From an uncultured Parabacteroides sp. (GTDB taxonomy: Bacteria; Bacteroidota; Bacteroidia; Bacteroidales; Tannerellaceae), in the NCBI RefSeq assembly GCF_947855115.1, contig NZ_CANTZW010000018.1:23980-87979 (forward strand): 64,000 nt of DNA, in the 5' to 3' direction. The position numbers were made by a program, and so were the translations under genes. Positions 44,296 through 53,831 of the stretch are shown one piece after another. The notes beneath the pieces are model-generated. The model was not told the DNA's origin. It saw only the letters and a program-made list of their open reading frames with translations, and made no database searches. Within the stretch, counting starts at the first letter, position 1, and the number at the start of each line of letters is the position of its first letter.

Positions 44296-44405
44296 TGACA
44301 TACCTTTTGTTTCTATACGAATCTTAATGATTATATTGAAAAAATAGCCTTTCTCTTTAAACGAATTTCATCTAGTCTTACTCCTTGTTATAAGAAAGGC
44401 TTAAT

Positions 44406-45251
44406 ATGGAAACAAGAAAAGAAATTATAAAGCAAATGGGCGATGAGATGAGGGAGGATATCTTCCTTGAGGTTAATAGCCGCATTGAACGCAGCCTGCG
44501 TAGAAGATTCTGGCTGAGAATATCTGCGGTTGCTGCTTCCGTCACGATTTTGTTTGGTATTTCCAATTATATTTCTTTCCATGAGGGCTACAAGAAACAG
44601 AACAGCCAAATGGTAGAGATGGTAAACCCGAAAGGAATGCGATCTTCTGTTATTTTGCCAGACGGAACGAAAGTAATCCTTAACTCCGGAACTACATTAA
44701 GCTATCCGACTGCTTTCGTCTCCAAGCAAAGGGAGGTCAAGGTAGATGGGGAGGCTTTCTTTGAAGTATCACATGACAAAGATCATCCTTTTATCGTTAA
44801 CGCCGAAAATGTTAAGGTGAAAGTATTGGGTACAAAGTTCAACGTGAAAGCCTATGGCGATGATGATAACATAGAGGTAACTTTGGCGGAGGGGAAAGTT
44901 GGTGTCGGACTTGACACTAAAAATCTCATCCCGATAATGCCCGGACAACAAATAAAATATATGAAAGCCTCACATCGCTTTATCAAGAGAGAAGTGAGAT
45001 TACAAAGTTATACAGCGTGGGTTTGCGGTAAATTCTATTTCACTAATTATCCATTAGAGAAAATCGCTAAACAACTGGAAAGAAGTTTCAATGTGAGAAT
45101 CCAGATTCTTGGGAATGATTTGAAAAAGGCCGCTTTTACCGGTGATTTCGTACGGGGGGAGAACATAGATCAAATCCTCCGAGTAATGACCGCAAATCGA
45201 CCTATAAGGTATAAGATAGAAGGAGATCAAATCACGATCTCGAAAAAATAA
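44406..45251 (+). CDS. FecR-family anti-sigma factor, inner-membrane (second locus)
   Basis: 281-aa single-pass membrane protein. Cytoplasmic segment about 1-35; membrane helix about 37-58 (FWLRISAVAASVTILFGISN); FecR domain about 75-170 (SSVILPDGTKVILNSGTTLS, VDGEAFFEVSHDKDHPFIVN, VKVLGTKFNVKAYGDDDNIE); DUF4974-like C-terminal part about 205-280 (FYFTNYPLEKIAKQLERSFN). The N-terminal sigma-binding stretch is shorter than in the FecR at 2577, consistent with a different cognate sigma. Codon use is AT-rich, like the genes that follow. Confidence 0.92.
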   Translation: METRKEIIKQMGDEMREDIFLEVNSRIERSLRRRFWLRISAVAASVTILFGISNYISFHEGYKKQNSQMVEMVNPKGMRSSVILPDGTKVILNSGTTLSYPTAFVSKQREVKVDGEAFFEVSHDKDHPFIVNAENVKVKVLGTKFNVKAYGDDDNIEVTLAEGKVGVGLDTKNLIPIMPGQQIKYMKASHRFIKREVRLQSYTAWVCGKFYFTNYPLEKIAKQLERSFNVRIQILGNDLKKAAFTGDFVRGENIDQILRVMTANRPIRYKIEGDQITISKK

Positions 45252-45317
45252 ACCAAATGAGTTATAAACTTTAAATCAATAGCCTATGAAATAGAAAAAA
45301 GAGATTGGAAAAAAGTA

Positions 45318-45348
45318 AAACGGAAAATGCTACCAACATCTTCCGTTT
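45318..45348 (+). promoter_or_regulatory. leader hairpin between FecR and SusC (second locus)
   Basis: aaacggaa (45318-45325) pairs exactly with ttccgttt (45341-45348) around a 15-nt loop. It occupies the same interval as the hairpin at 3611-3639 but is unrelated in sequence. No long T-run follows. Confidence 0.45.
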
Positions 45349-45408
45349 CTAAAGACTCAAGTCTGAATTATCGCAACACAATTACAAACTTTAAATCATT
45401 GCAAAAGT

Positions 45409-48400
45409 ATGAAATTTATTTCACACACAAGGCATTATATGCCAAATGTTAACCTAAAAAAAACATATAACATCATGAGACTATCTGTTGTACTATGTAT
45501 GTTCAGTTTATTTTGCGCATCTGCAAAAACGGGTTATTCTCAAGTAGCGGAAATATCATTGAATCTGCACAATGTCACTATCTCGGAAGCCTTTGAGGAG
45601 ATTAAGCACCAAAGTGAATACTCTTTCTGGTACAAAAATGATGAGATTAACCTTAACGAGAAAGTCTCAGTGAAGGCTAATAAACAAAACATCGACCAAA
45701 TATTACATAGTATTCTTGGTAAACAGGGTTTATCTTATACAATTGATGATAAACATATCATTATTTATAAGAAAAATGAACAGTCTCAGATGATTCAACA
45801 GGATGGTAAAATTACAGGTATCATTACCGATCAGGCGAACGTACCCATTATCGGTGCAAATGTTATCGTAAAAGGTTCCTCTATGGGTAGCATATCTGAT
45901 ATGAATGGGCATTTCAGCTTAGATGCGTCAGAAAAAGATATACTTCTGATATCTTATATCGGTTACATGACTAAAGAAGTAAAAGTAGGTAAACAACGTT
46001 CCCTTAAAATCCAACTGACAGAAGATACCCAAAATATAGATGAAGTTGTTGTTATTGGTTATGGATCTGTAAAGAAGAGTGATTTGACAGGTTCTGTATC
46101 TTCTGTGAAAACGGCAGAATTACAGCAAACACCAATGACCTCTATTGATCAGGGACTGGTTGGAAGAGCCTCTGGTGTACAAGTAATCCAAACTTCTGGT
46201 ATGCCGGGAGCTGTAGCTTCTATCCGGGTACGTGGTAGTAGTTCTTTGCAAGGAGGAAACGAGCCTCTATATGTTATCGATGGTTTCCCTGTTTATAGTG
46301 GTAGCGGTTTCGGTAATACGGGAGGTAAGACACAGATGAGTGGTCTGTCTACTGTGAACCCCTCGGATATTGAGTCTATAGAGATCTTGAAAGATGCCGC
46401 AGCCACGGCGATCTATGGAGCACGTGCCGCTAATGGAGTTGTATTGATCACGACGAAAAGTGGTAAAAAAGGGCGAGATATTATTTCTTTTGAAACATCG
46501 ACAGGTTGGTCTAATGTTTCAAAGAAAATAGATTTAATGAATGCTCAGGAATATGCGAAACTAGTAAATGAAGCATATATGAATGATGGTTTGGAACCCT
46601 ATTATGATGCTACGCAGTTATCTGAAATAGCAAAGTTGGGTGATGGAACCGATTGGCAGGACGAAATTTATAGAACAGGTGTTAGCCAAACTTATCAACT
46701 AAGTTTTTCAGGAGGAGATGAAAAAACACAATATGCAATATCTGGAAACTATACCAATCAAAAAGGTATTGTGATTAACTCAGATTTTAAGCGTTATTCC
46801 ATTCGGTTAAATTTAGATCGTAAAATCTTCAAAAATTTCAATGTGGGAACGCATATGACAGCTAGCCATACGATAAACAATGCGGTAGCGACAGATACAG
46901 GAGGAGAAGATGGTACTATTTCAGGGGCTTTAAGAATGAATCCGATACAACCTGTGTATGAGAATGAAGCCACAGGCGCATATACTCAAGTAAATATACC
47001 TGGTATATTGGTCCCAAATCCTGTAGCGACAGCAAAAGAGCGGAAGTTTAACAATGCGACTTCCCGTTTGCTAGGAGATATTTATGCTCAATGGGAAATA
47101 ATACCTGATCTTAGATTGAAAGTATCTTTAGGTGCGGATGTCATGTATCATAAAACGAATAGATATACTCCATCCTCTATTTATCAATCGGGAGGAGTGG
47201 CTTCTGCTCAAATAGGTGTTAATAAGACTATTAATTGGTTGAATGAGAATACTCTGACTTGGAATAAAACATTTGCAGAGGAACATGATTTGAATTTATT
47301 AGGGGGATTTACCATTCAAAGGAATAATTCGGAATATGTTTTGGGATCATCTTCAAATTTTGTGAATGATGTTATGCTATATAATAATCTAGGTGCGGGC
47401 TCGGTTTACAATAAGCCGGAGTCTAATGCTACACAATGGAGCTTAATGTCTTATTTGGCGCGTATCAATTATACACTAAAACGTAAATATCTTTTCTCCA
47501 TAAACGCTCGTGTCGATGGATCATCAAGATTTGGGGCAAATAGCAAATATGGTTTTTTCCCTTCCGCATCAGCCGGATGGAGAATATCCGAAGAGGAATT
47601 CATGGAATCTACAAAAGATGTTATTTCAAATTTGAAGTTAAGAACCAGTTATGGTTTTACTGGTAATACAGAGATTGGTGTGTATGAATCTTTAGCCACG
47701 TTGGGCTCTAGTAGCTGGATTTTAGGGAATCAGCTGGTATCAGGATTTTTCCCGAATAAAATTCCAAACCCAGATTTGAAATGGGAACGTACAGGACAAT
47801 TTGATATTGGAGTTGACTTAGGATTAATAAGTAATAGATTGAGAATTACCGCAGATTATTACAAGAAGAAAACGACAGATCTTTTATATAATGTAGCAAT
47901 TCCTTCTACCTCTGGGCATCAGAGTATGTTGAAAAATATAGGTAGCGTAGAGAATCATGGATATGAACTTTCTATTGAAAGTGATAATTTGCGAGGGGCT
48001 TTCACTTGGACTACTGCGTTTAACATATCATTTAACAAAAATAAGGTTCTAGAATTAGGAGGAGAAGAATATAAAGATGTAGGACAAAATGATGACCATT
48101 TAAAGACAGGTTCTGTACGTCGTTTAATTGTGGGAGAACCAATTGGTGTTTTTTATGGGTATCGCTTTGATGGTATCTTCCAGAATGAAGAAGAGTGTAA
48201 ACAGCAGACTTCTTCAGCATCGCCTATTGGTGTTGGCTTACGTAGATATAAAGACCTGAACGGTGATGGAAAAGTTGACGCAACCAACGACCGAGAAATA
48301 TTAGGAGATGCAAGTCCTAAATTTTTCGGAGGTTTAACAAATACATTTGCTTATAAAGGATTTGAATTAAATGTTTTCTTGCAATACTCCTATGGAAATA

Positions 48401-48804
48401 AAATATTTAATTATAATGCAATGGAATTGGAGAATCCGACAGGAGGCCAAAATGTTTTTGCCGATATGATAAATCGATGGACACCGGAACATCCGAGTGA
48501 TGTTTACCCAAAAGCAACAACGAACCGGACATTATTAGTTAGTGATCGATTTATAGAGGATGGTTCTTTTTTGAAATTAAAGACTTTATCACTGTCATAT
48601 AGCTTTCCTACTTTGAATATTAAACATATTCAAGGAATTCGATTATATGTAACGGGCCAGAATTTGTTAACATGGACTAAATATAAGGGATATGATCCAG
48701 AGGTTAGTTATAAAGGTGCTTCTACGCTTGAGGCAGGAGAGGATTTTGGAGGTTATCCACAAGCACGAACCTTTATGTTTGGTATAAGATTTGATATTAA
48801 GTAA
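45409..48804 (+). CDS. SusC-type TonB-dependent transporter with STN domain (second locus)
   Basis: 1131-aa outer-membrane importer. The first ATG (45409) gives a long basic leader before the hydrophobic signal; the internal ATG at 45475 (MRLSVVLCMFSLFCASAKTG) would give a normal signal peptide and is a credible alternative. STN domain about 50-122 (ISEAFEEIKHQSEYSFWYKN, IDQILHSILGKQGLSYTIDD). Carboxypeptidase-like domain about 135-210 (GIITDQANVPIIGANVIVKG). Plug about 225-345 (ILKDAAATAIYGARAANGVV), then the barrel, ending FMFGIRFDIK. The STN domain fits signalling to the FecR upstream. The gene is strikingly AT-rich. SusD begins 20 bp downstream. Confidence 0.95.
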   Translation: MKFISHTRHYMPNVNLKKTYNIMRLSVVLCMFSLFCASAKTGYSQVAEISLNLHNVTISEAFEEIKHQSEYSFWYKNDEINLNEKVSVKANKQNIDQILHSILGKQGLSYTIDDKHIIIYKKNEQSQMIQQDGKITGIITDQANVPIIGANVIVKGSSMGSISDMNGHFSLDASEKDILLISYIGYMTKEVKVGKQRSLKIQLTEDTQNIDEVVVIGYGSVKKSDLTGSVSSVKTAELQQTPMTSIDQGLVGRASGVQVIQTSGMPGAVASIRVRGSSSLQGGNEPLYVIDGFPVYSGSGFGNTGGKTQMSGLSTVNPSDIESIEILKDAAATAIYGARAANGVVLITTKSGKKGRDIISFETSTGWSNVSKKIDLMNAQEYAKLVNEAYMNDGLEPYYDATQLSEIAKLGDGTDWQDEIYRTGVSQTYQLSFSGGDEKTQYAISGNYTNQKGIVINSDFKRYSIRLNLDRKIFKNFNVGTHMTASHTINNAVATDTGGEDGTISGALRMNPIQPVYENEATGAYTQVNIPGILVPNPVATAKERKFNNATSRLLGDIYAQWEIIPDLRLKVSLGADVMYHKTNRYTPSSIYQSGGVASAQIGVNKTINWLNENTLTWNKTFAEEHDLNLLGGFTIQRNNSEYVLGSSSNFVNDVMLYNNLGAGSVYNKPESNATQWSLMSYLARINYTLKRKYLFSINARVDGSSRFGANSKYGFFPSASAGWRISEEEFMESTKDVISNLKLRTSYGFTGNTEIGVYESLATLGSSSWILGNQLVSGFFPNKIPNPDLKWERTGQFDIGVDLGLISNRLRITADYYKKKTTDLLYNVAIPSTSGHQSMLKNIGSVENHGYELSIESDNLRGAFTWTTAFNISFNKNKVLELGGEEYKDVGQNDDHLKTGSVRRLIVGEPIGVFYGYRFDGIFQNEEECKQQTSSASPIGVGLRRYKDLNGDGKVDATNDREILGDASPKFFGGLTNTFAYKGFELNVFLQYSYGNKIFNYNAMELENPTGGQNVFADMINRWTPEHPSDVYPKATTNRTLLVSDRFIEDGSFLKLKTLSLSYSFPTLNIKHIQGIRLYVTGQNLLTWTKYKGYDPEVSYKGASTLEAGEDFGGYPQARTFMFGIRFDIK

Positions 48805-48824
48805 ATATGTAAATTGAATTAGTC

Positions 48825-50309
48825 ATGAAAAAAATCATAAAATTTAGCTGCATATCATTATTTGCTTTATTTAATACTCACTGTTCCTTTTTGGATGAAA
48901 AGCCAGTTGACCGGTTAGTGGAAGATAATTTTTATGCTAGTGAACAGGATGCTCAAGCGGCGGTTGACGCTGCTTATCAACAATTGAATGGCATTTATAA
49001 TAGATGTATGTATATGTTATGTGACTTGACATGTGACGGAATGAAAAATGGATTAGGCATGCCAAATTCAAACTTGCAAGATTTGGAATTCCTACGCCAT
49101 ACATCAGAAAATACATTTATTAGTGATATGTGGCAAAATAATTATGCGGGTATTATGAAAGCGAATGCGGCAATTAATAATATTCCGTCTATTACCATGA
49201 ATCCTGAACTTCAGCAGAGACTTATTGGTGAAGCTAAGTTTTTGAGAGCTTTGTATTATTTTAATCTTGTCCGTTTTTGGGGAGATGTTCCTTTAGTTAC
49301 TCGATTAGAGACTATAGATGATGCTATGGGACCTCGAGTGGCGAAAGAGCAAATTTTTGAGCAAATTTTATCAGATTTAGCAGAGGCCGAAGAAATCCTT
49401 CCTTATCCATCCGAATATACATCTGCGGATATTGGACGTGTGACTAAAGGTGCCGCAAAAATTTTAGCAGGAAAAGTATATTTGACAAAAGGGGATTTCG
49501 CTAATGCAAAAGATAAATTAGCGGAAGTGGTTGAACATGAAAGTTCTTATGGGTATGGTTTACATGTAAATTATGGTGATAACTGGAACTTGGAAACAGA
49601 AGCTGGAAAGGAAGCTGTTTTTTATATAGAATATAAAGCCAATCCCTTTCCTAACAATGGGGAGATGAGTATGGTTGGACCAAAATATTCTATACCGGAA
49701 ACTGTTGGAGTGCAAGGATCTAATGAGGCAGATATACCAACTATGGAACTGAATGATGCATTTGAGGAAAATGATAAGCGAAAGAATGTGAACATGAGGA
49801 CTCATTATACAAATTTCCAAAATGGAAAAGAATTGGTTTCTAGTATTCCCTTATTTGGAAAGTATTGGCAGGAGGGGATTAGTGCTGCTAAATTCTGTGA
49901 GATCAATATGCATATCATCCGTTATTCTGACGCTTTGCTAATGTATGCGGAAGCCTTGAATGAGGTAGGAGAATCAGCGAAAGCTCATGAAGTATTAAAT
50001 CGTGTGAGAGAACGTGCATTTGGAGATTCTTCCGGAAATTATTCGGGTCTTTCAAAAGATGAGTTTAGGCAAGTAATCTTAAAGGAACGTTTTTTAGAGT
50101 TCCCGATAGAAGGGCATCGATGGTTTGATTTAGTCCGTATGGGAGTTTTCGTTACTCGTATGAAAGAGCATAGTGCTTATGAAGCCTCTATCGCAGAGAA
50201 TAACAAGACTGATATTGCTAAAAATATAAAAGACCATATGGTACTTATGCCTATTCCTCAGCGAGAATTAGATTTAAATCCTGAATTAAATCAGAATCCT
50301 GGTTGGTAA
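48825..50309 (+). CDS. SusD-like surface glycan-binding lipoprotein (second locus)
   Basis: 494-aa lipoprotein with lipobox FNTHC (lipidated Cys20), weaker than usual but followed by the typical SFLDEKPVDRLVEDNFYASE. Family core: LIGEAKFLRALYYFNLVRFW (about 127-146), GRVTKGAAKILAGKVYLTKG (about 205-224), RYSDALLMYAEALNEVGESA (about 366) and the C-terminal LMPIPQRELDLNPELNQNPG. It pairs with the SusC upstream. The first sulfatase of the locus starts 51 bp downstream. Confidence 0.95.
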   Translation: MKKIIKFSCISLFALFNTHCSFLDEKPVDRLVEDNFYASEQDAQAAVDAAYQQLNGIYNRCMYMLCDLTCDGMKNGLGMPNSNLQDLEFLRHTSENTFISDMWQNNYAGIMKANAAINNIPSITMNPELQQRLIGEAKFLRALYYFNLVRFWGDVPLVTRLETIDDAMGPRVAKEQIFEQILSDLAEAEEILPYPSEYTSADIGRVTKGAAKILAGKVYLTKGDFANAKDKLAEVVEHESSYGYGLHVNYGDNWNLETEAGKEAVFYIEYKANPFPNNGEMSMVGPKYSIPETVGVQGSNEADIPTMELNDAFEENDKRKNVNMRTHYTNFQNGKELVSSIPLFGKYWQEGISAAKFCEINMHIIRYSDALLMYAEALNEVGESAKAHEVLNRVRERAFGDSSGNYSGLSKDEFRQVILKERFLEFPIEGHRWFDLVRMGVFVTRMKEHSAYEASIAENNKTDIAKNIKDHMVLMPIPQRELDLNPELNQNPGW

Positions 50310-50360
50310 TAATTATGAATCTGGAGCTGTATATTTTACAGCTCCACAATAAATTATTCT

Positions 50361-51908
50361 ATGAATATAAGACTTAATAGTACGTTGTTATCATTGACTA
50401 TTGCTAGTCAATGTTTAGCTAGTCGGGTTGAAATACAGGAATCTGGAAATACTTCTTTTGAAGTAAAACCATTAAATGTCGTTTTTATTCTTTCGGATGA
50501 TCATCGGTATGACTATATGGGATTCATGGGAACGATTCCTTGGTTGGAAACTCCTAATATGGATCGGATGGCCAAAGAAGGAGCACATATCAAAAATGCA
50601 TTTGTTACGACATCTCTTTCTTCACCCAGTCGGGCCTCTATTCTGACAGGTATGTATTCACATAGTCACAAGGTTGTTGACAACTCGGCTCCTCTTCCTG
50701 AAGGGTTAGTATTTTTCCCTGAATATTTGCAAAAAAGCGGATATAAAACCGCATTCTTCGGGAAATGGCATATGGGAAATGATTCTGGTGCTCCGCAACC
50801 CGGATTTGACCATTGGGAGGGGTTTAAAGGACAAGGGGAATATTATAATCCTCGTATTAATACAAATGGAGAGTGGATACAATATAAAGATAGTACTTAT
50901 GTCACGGACTTGTTAACTGAGCATGCAATTCAATTTATGAAAGATCAGAAACAAGCGGATAAACCATTTTTTGTTTATTTGTCTCATAAAGGGGTACATG
51001 ATAATTTCTCTGCCGCAAAACGGCATAAGGATTGTTACAAAGACAAAGAATTAGTATTACCCCAGACAATAAATACTCCTTATTATGGTGTTAAAGATTT
51101 ACCGACTATTAGTAAAGAGACAGGAAAAGCTGCTTCCGGAAAAGATTATTATGGAGAGAAAATGTCTCCTAATTGGGTTAAGAACCAAAGAGAAAGTTGG
51201 CATGGAGTAGATTATTCCTATCATGGTCGCCCTTGGGATGTTCAAGTTCGCAAATATTGTGAGACTCTGCGTTCTGTAGACGAAAGTATTGGCTCTGTCC
51301 TTGATTATTTAAAAGAGGCAGGATTAGATGATAACACGTTGGTGATTTATATGGGTGATAATGGTTTTGCGTGGGGAGAACATGGATTAATTGATAAAAG
51401 GCAATTTTATGAGGAGTCTGTTCGAGTACCTATGTTGGTCCGTTGCCCAGGTTTATTTGAAGGTGGTAAGGTTATAGAAAATATGGTACAAAATGTTGAT
51501 ATTGCTCCTACTATTATGGCATGTGCAGGTTTAGATAAAGCTAAGCAAATGGTAGGGTATTCTTTTTTGCCATTGCTTAAAGGAGAACAGGTAGATTGGC
51601 GAGATCATATTTTTTATGAATATTATTGGGAATATGAATTTCCGCAAACGCCTACGATGCATGGTATCCGTACCGACCGATATAAATACATACGTTATCA
51701 TGGAGTTTGGGATACAAATGAGTTCTACGATTTGCAAAATGATCCGTATGAGACAACTAATTTAATTGCAGAACCTGAATATAAAGAAGTTATCAAGCAA
51801 TTGAATGGTCAAATTTATGACTGGTTGGAATCTACGGATGGAATGAATATTCCTTTGAAACGGACAGTTAGACCTCACACGGATCATAGGAATCAAGGAA
51901 ATTATTAA
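50361..51908 (+). CDS. family S1 sulfatase, serine type (glucosamine-6-sulfatase-like)
   Basis: 515-aa exported sulfatase (hydrophobic N-terminus to about residue 21). Metal site VVFILSDDHRYDYMGF (DDH about 46-48). Maturation motif S87-S-P-S-R91-A-S-I-L-T-G, then MYSHSHKVVDN, reminiscent of N-acetylglucosamine-6-sulfatases. Also FFGKWHMGNDSGAPQPGFDH, YLSHKGVHDNF and the second metal site YMGDNGFAWGEHGLIDKRQF. Substrate assignment is by resemblance only. It is followed by a sulfatase remnant and then another intact sulfatase, so this locus once held at least three. Confidence 0.9.
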   Translation: MNIRLNSTLLSLTIASQCLASRVEIQESGNTSFEVKPLNVVFILSDDHRYDYMGFMGTIPWLETPNMDRMAKEGAHIKNAFVTTSLSSPSRASILTGMYSHSHKVVDNSAPLPEGLVFFPEYLQKSGYKTAFFGKWHMGNDSGAPQPGFDHWEGFKGQGEYYNPRINTNGEWIQYKDSTYVTDLLTEHAIQFMKDQKQADKPFFVYLSHKGVHDNFSAAKRHKDCYKDKELVLPQTINTPYYGVKDLPTISKETGKAASGKDYYGEKMSPNWVKNQRESWHGVDYSYHGRPWDVQVRKYCETLRSVDESIGSVLDYLKEAGLDDNTLVIYMGDNGFAWGEHGLIDKRQFYEESVRVPMLVRCPGLFEGGKVIENMVQNVDIAPTIMACAGLDKAKQMVGYSFLPLLKGEQVDWRDHIFYEYYWEYEFPQTPTMHGIRTDRYKYIRYHGVWDTNEFYDLQNDPYETTNLIAEPEYKEVIKQLNGQIYDWLESTDGMNIPLKRTVRPHTDHRNQGNY

Positions 51909-51919
51909 TCTGTGAATGT

Positions 51920-52108
51920 GTGATTCAAGGCTTAATACAAAATGAGATACAAATATCTTTTACTTTCAAGCTTAAGGCTCCACGCCAGCCGTGGACTCCG
52001 GCTGAACGTTTCAAGGATTTATTGAAGGATATCACGATTCTAAAACCGGAAAATTTATTGGATACGTATCCGGCTATGGATGAAATAGCCCGAAAGTATT
52101 ATTGGTGA
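51920..52108 (+). pseudogene. remnant of a sulfatase gene (internal segment joined to a C-terminal tail)
   Basis: A 62-codon frame between two intact sulfatases. KAPRQPWTPAERFKDLLKD lines up with KAPHRNWMPDTKYMDLYED, the post-catalytic segment of the sulfatase at 52156, and the following KPENLLDTYPA continues that alignment. It then ends in MDEIARKYYW, which resembles the C-terminal tail MKKIMDTYYW of the sulfatase at 11478. The N-terminal half with the formylglycine motif, and the region between these two segments, are missing. Most simply, a third sulfatase gene was reduced by internal deletion. The frame remains open, so decay may be recent; translation is possible but not expected to give an enzyme. 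Confidence 0.7.
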
Positions 52109-52155
52109 TAATTTCTGTTTTTTGTACGTTTGTATAATTTTAAAATTTTGAATAC

Positions 52156-53751
52156 ATGAAAAATGCTATTAACTATGGGGTCTTCTTGGCTCCGGCCTTT
52201 TTGTTCTCTGCATGTGGAGTAGGGCAAAAGGAAGTGGCAGAGAAGCCGCTTAATATCATCCATATCATGACGGATGATCATTCGTATCAAACTATTAGTG
52301 CTTATGGACATGCACTAGGTAAATTGGCTCCTACACCAAATTTAGATCGTTTGGCTGCAGAAGGAATGTTGTTTAGGCAAGCTTTTGTAGAGAATTCTCT
52401 TTCTACCCCTAGTCGTGCTTGTTTAATGACCGGTCTTTATAGTCATCAAAACGGACAAAGACAGTTAGGAAAAGGTATTGATACGACAAAAGTATTCTTT
52501 TCTGAAATCTTACAACAGCATGGCTATCAAACAGGTGTCGTAGGTAAATGGCATATGCAATGTGAACCGAAAGGTTTTGACTATTATCATGTGTTATGGG
52601 ATCAAGGAGATTATTATAATCCGGAGTTCAAGAGCAAAGAATCGAATGGCAAGTATGTAAAAGAAGAAGGATATGCAACGACCCTTACGACCGATCACGC
52701 TATCGAGTTTTTGGAAGAGAGGGATAAGGATAAGCCTTTCTGCCTGTTGGTTCATCATAAGGCTCCACATCGTAACTGGATGCCGGATACGAAATATATG
52801 GATTTATATGAGGATGTAGAGTTCCCATATCCAGATACTTTCAATGATGATTATGCCACTCGTTGTGATGCCGCACGTACGCAAGAAATGAGCATAGATA
52901 AAAATATGACTTTGGTTTATGATTTGAAGGTTGATGAGCTTAAAGATAAGGAGGCTTATAAAAAGGAATGGAATATTGGTGGTTGGGAAGCCTCTTTGGA
53001 TCGAATGACCCCGGAACAACGGGAGGCTTGGATAGCTTCTTATAAGCCACGTAACGAAAAATTTATTAATGAGAACCTAAAAGGCGATGATTTGGTTAAA
53101 TGGAAATATCAACGTTATATCAAGGATTACGTACGTTGCATCAAATCTATTGATGATGAGGTGGGGCGTTTGATCGCATATCTGGAAAAAGAAGGACTTA
53201 TGGATAATACCGTGATTGTTTATACCTCAGATCAAGGTTTTTACATGGGTGAACATGGCTGGTTCGACAAACGTTTCATGTATGAGGAATCTTTCCGTAC
53301 GCCGTTGATTATCCGTTATCCTGCTAAAATCAAGGCAGGAAGTGAATGTACGGCCTTGGTACAGAACATTGACTATGCCCCGACTTATCTGGATATAGCC
53401 GGTATCAAGAAACCTGATTATATGGTAGGAACGTCTTTAGTCCCCTTGTTTGGAGGTGAGACACCAAAAGATTGGCGCGAATATTTGTATTATCATTATT
53501 ATGATTATCCTGCGATCCATATGGTACGTCGTCACGATGGCGTGCGTGACAGTCGTTATAAATTGATCCATTTTTATGGAGAAAAGAATGAACATAATGA
53601 CGCGATTAATTGTAACGAACTTTATGATTTGCAAAATGATCCGAATGAACTGAATAACTTATACGGCAATCCGGAATATGCCGATGTCCAAACTCGTTTG
53701 CAAGCACGTTTGGATAAGTTCCGTGCAGACCAGAAAGTTGACGAATATTAA
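52156..53751 (+). CDS. family S1 sulfatase lipoprotein, serine type (glucosamine-6-sulfatase-like)
   Basis: 531-aa sulfatase with a lipoprotein signal (FLFSAC, lipidated Cys20), so probably anchored in a membrane, perhaps at the surface. Metal site IIHIMTDDHSYQTISAYG. Maturation motif S83-T-P-S-R87-A-C-L-M-T-G followed by LYSHQNG. Also VVGKWHMQCEPKGFDYY, HHKAPHRNWMPDTKYMDLYE and YTSDQGFYMGEHGWFDKRFM. It resembles glucosamine-6-sulfatase-like members and, within this window, the sulfatase at 11478. The remnant upstream derives from a related gene. Confidence 0.92.
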   Translation: MKNAINYGVFLAPAFLFSACGVGQKEVAEKPLNIIHIMTDDHSYQTISAYGHALGKLAPTPNLDRLAAEGMLFRQAFVENSLSTPSRACLMTGLYSHQNGQRQLGKGIDTTKVFFSEILQQHGYQTGVVGKWHMQCEPKGFDYYHVLWDQGDYYNPEFKSKESNGKYVKEEGYATTLTTDHAIEFLEERDKDKPFCLLVHHKAPHRNWMPDTKYMDLYEDVEFPYPDTFNDDYATRCDAARTQEMSIDKNMTLVYDLKVDELKDKEAYKKEWNIGGWEASLDRMTPEQREAWIASYKPRNEKFINENLKGDDLVKWKYQRYIKDYVRCIKSIDDEVGRLIAYLEKEGLMDNTVIVYTSDQGFYMGEHGWFDKRFMYEESFRTPLIIRYPAKIKAGSECTALVQNIDYAPTYLDIAGIKKPDYMVGTSLVPLFGGETPKDWREYLYYHYYDYPAIHMVRRHDGVRDSRYKLIHFYGEKNEHNDAINCNELYDLQNDPNELNNLYGNPEYADVQTRLQARLDKFRADQKVDEY

Positions 53752-53783
53752 GGTGCTAACTCTGTAAAATCATTTATTTTGTG

Positions 53784-53791
53784 TAAGTTTG
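53784..53791 (+). promoter_or_regulatory. -7 box for the glycerophosphodiesterase gene
   Basis: TAAGTTTG, perfect TAnnTTTG, 40 bp before the ATG at 53832. It marks the likely end of the sulfatase locus, since this gene has its own promoter. Confidence 0.45.
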
Positions 53792-53831
53792 GCGGATAGA
53801 AAGAATCATTCACCTAAAATACGATCGTGAA

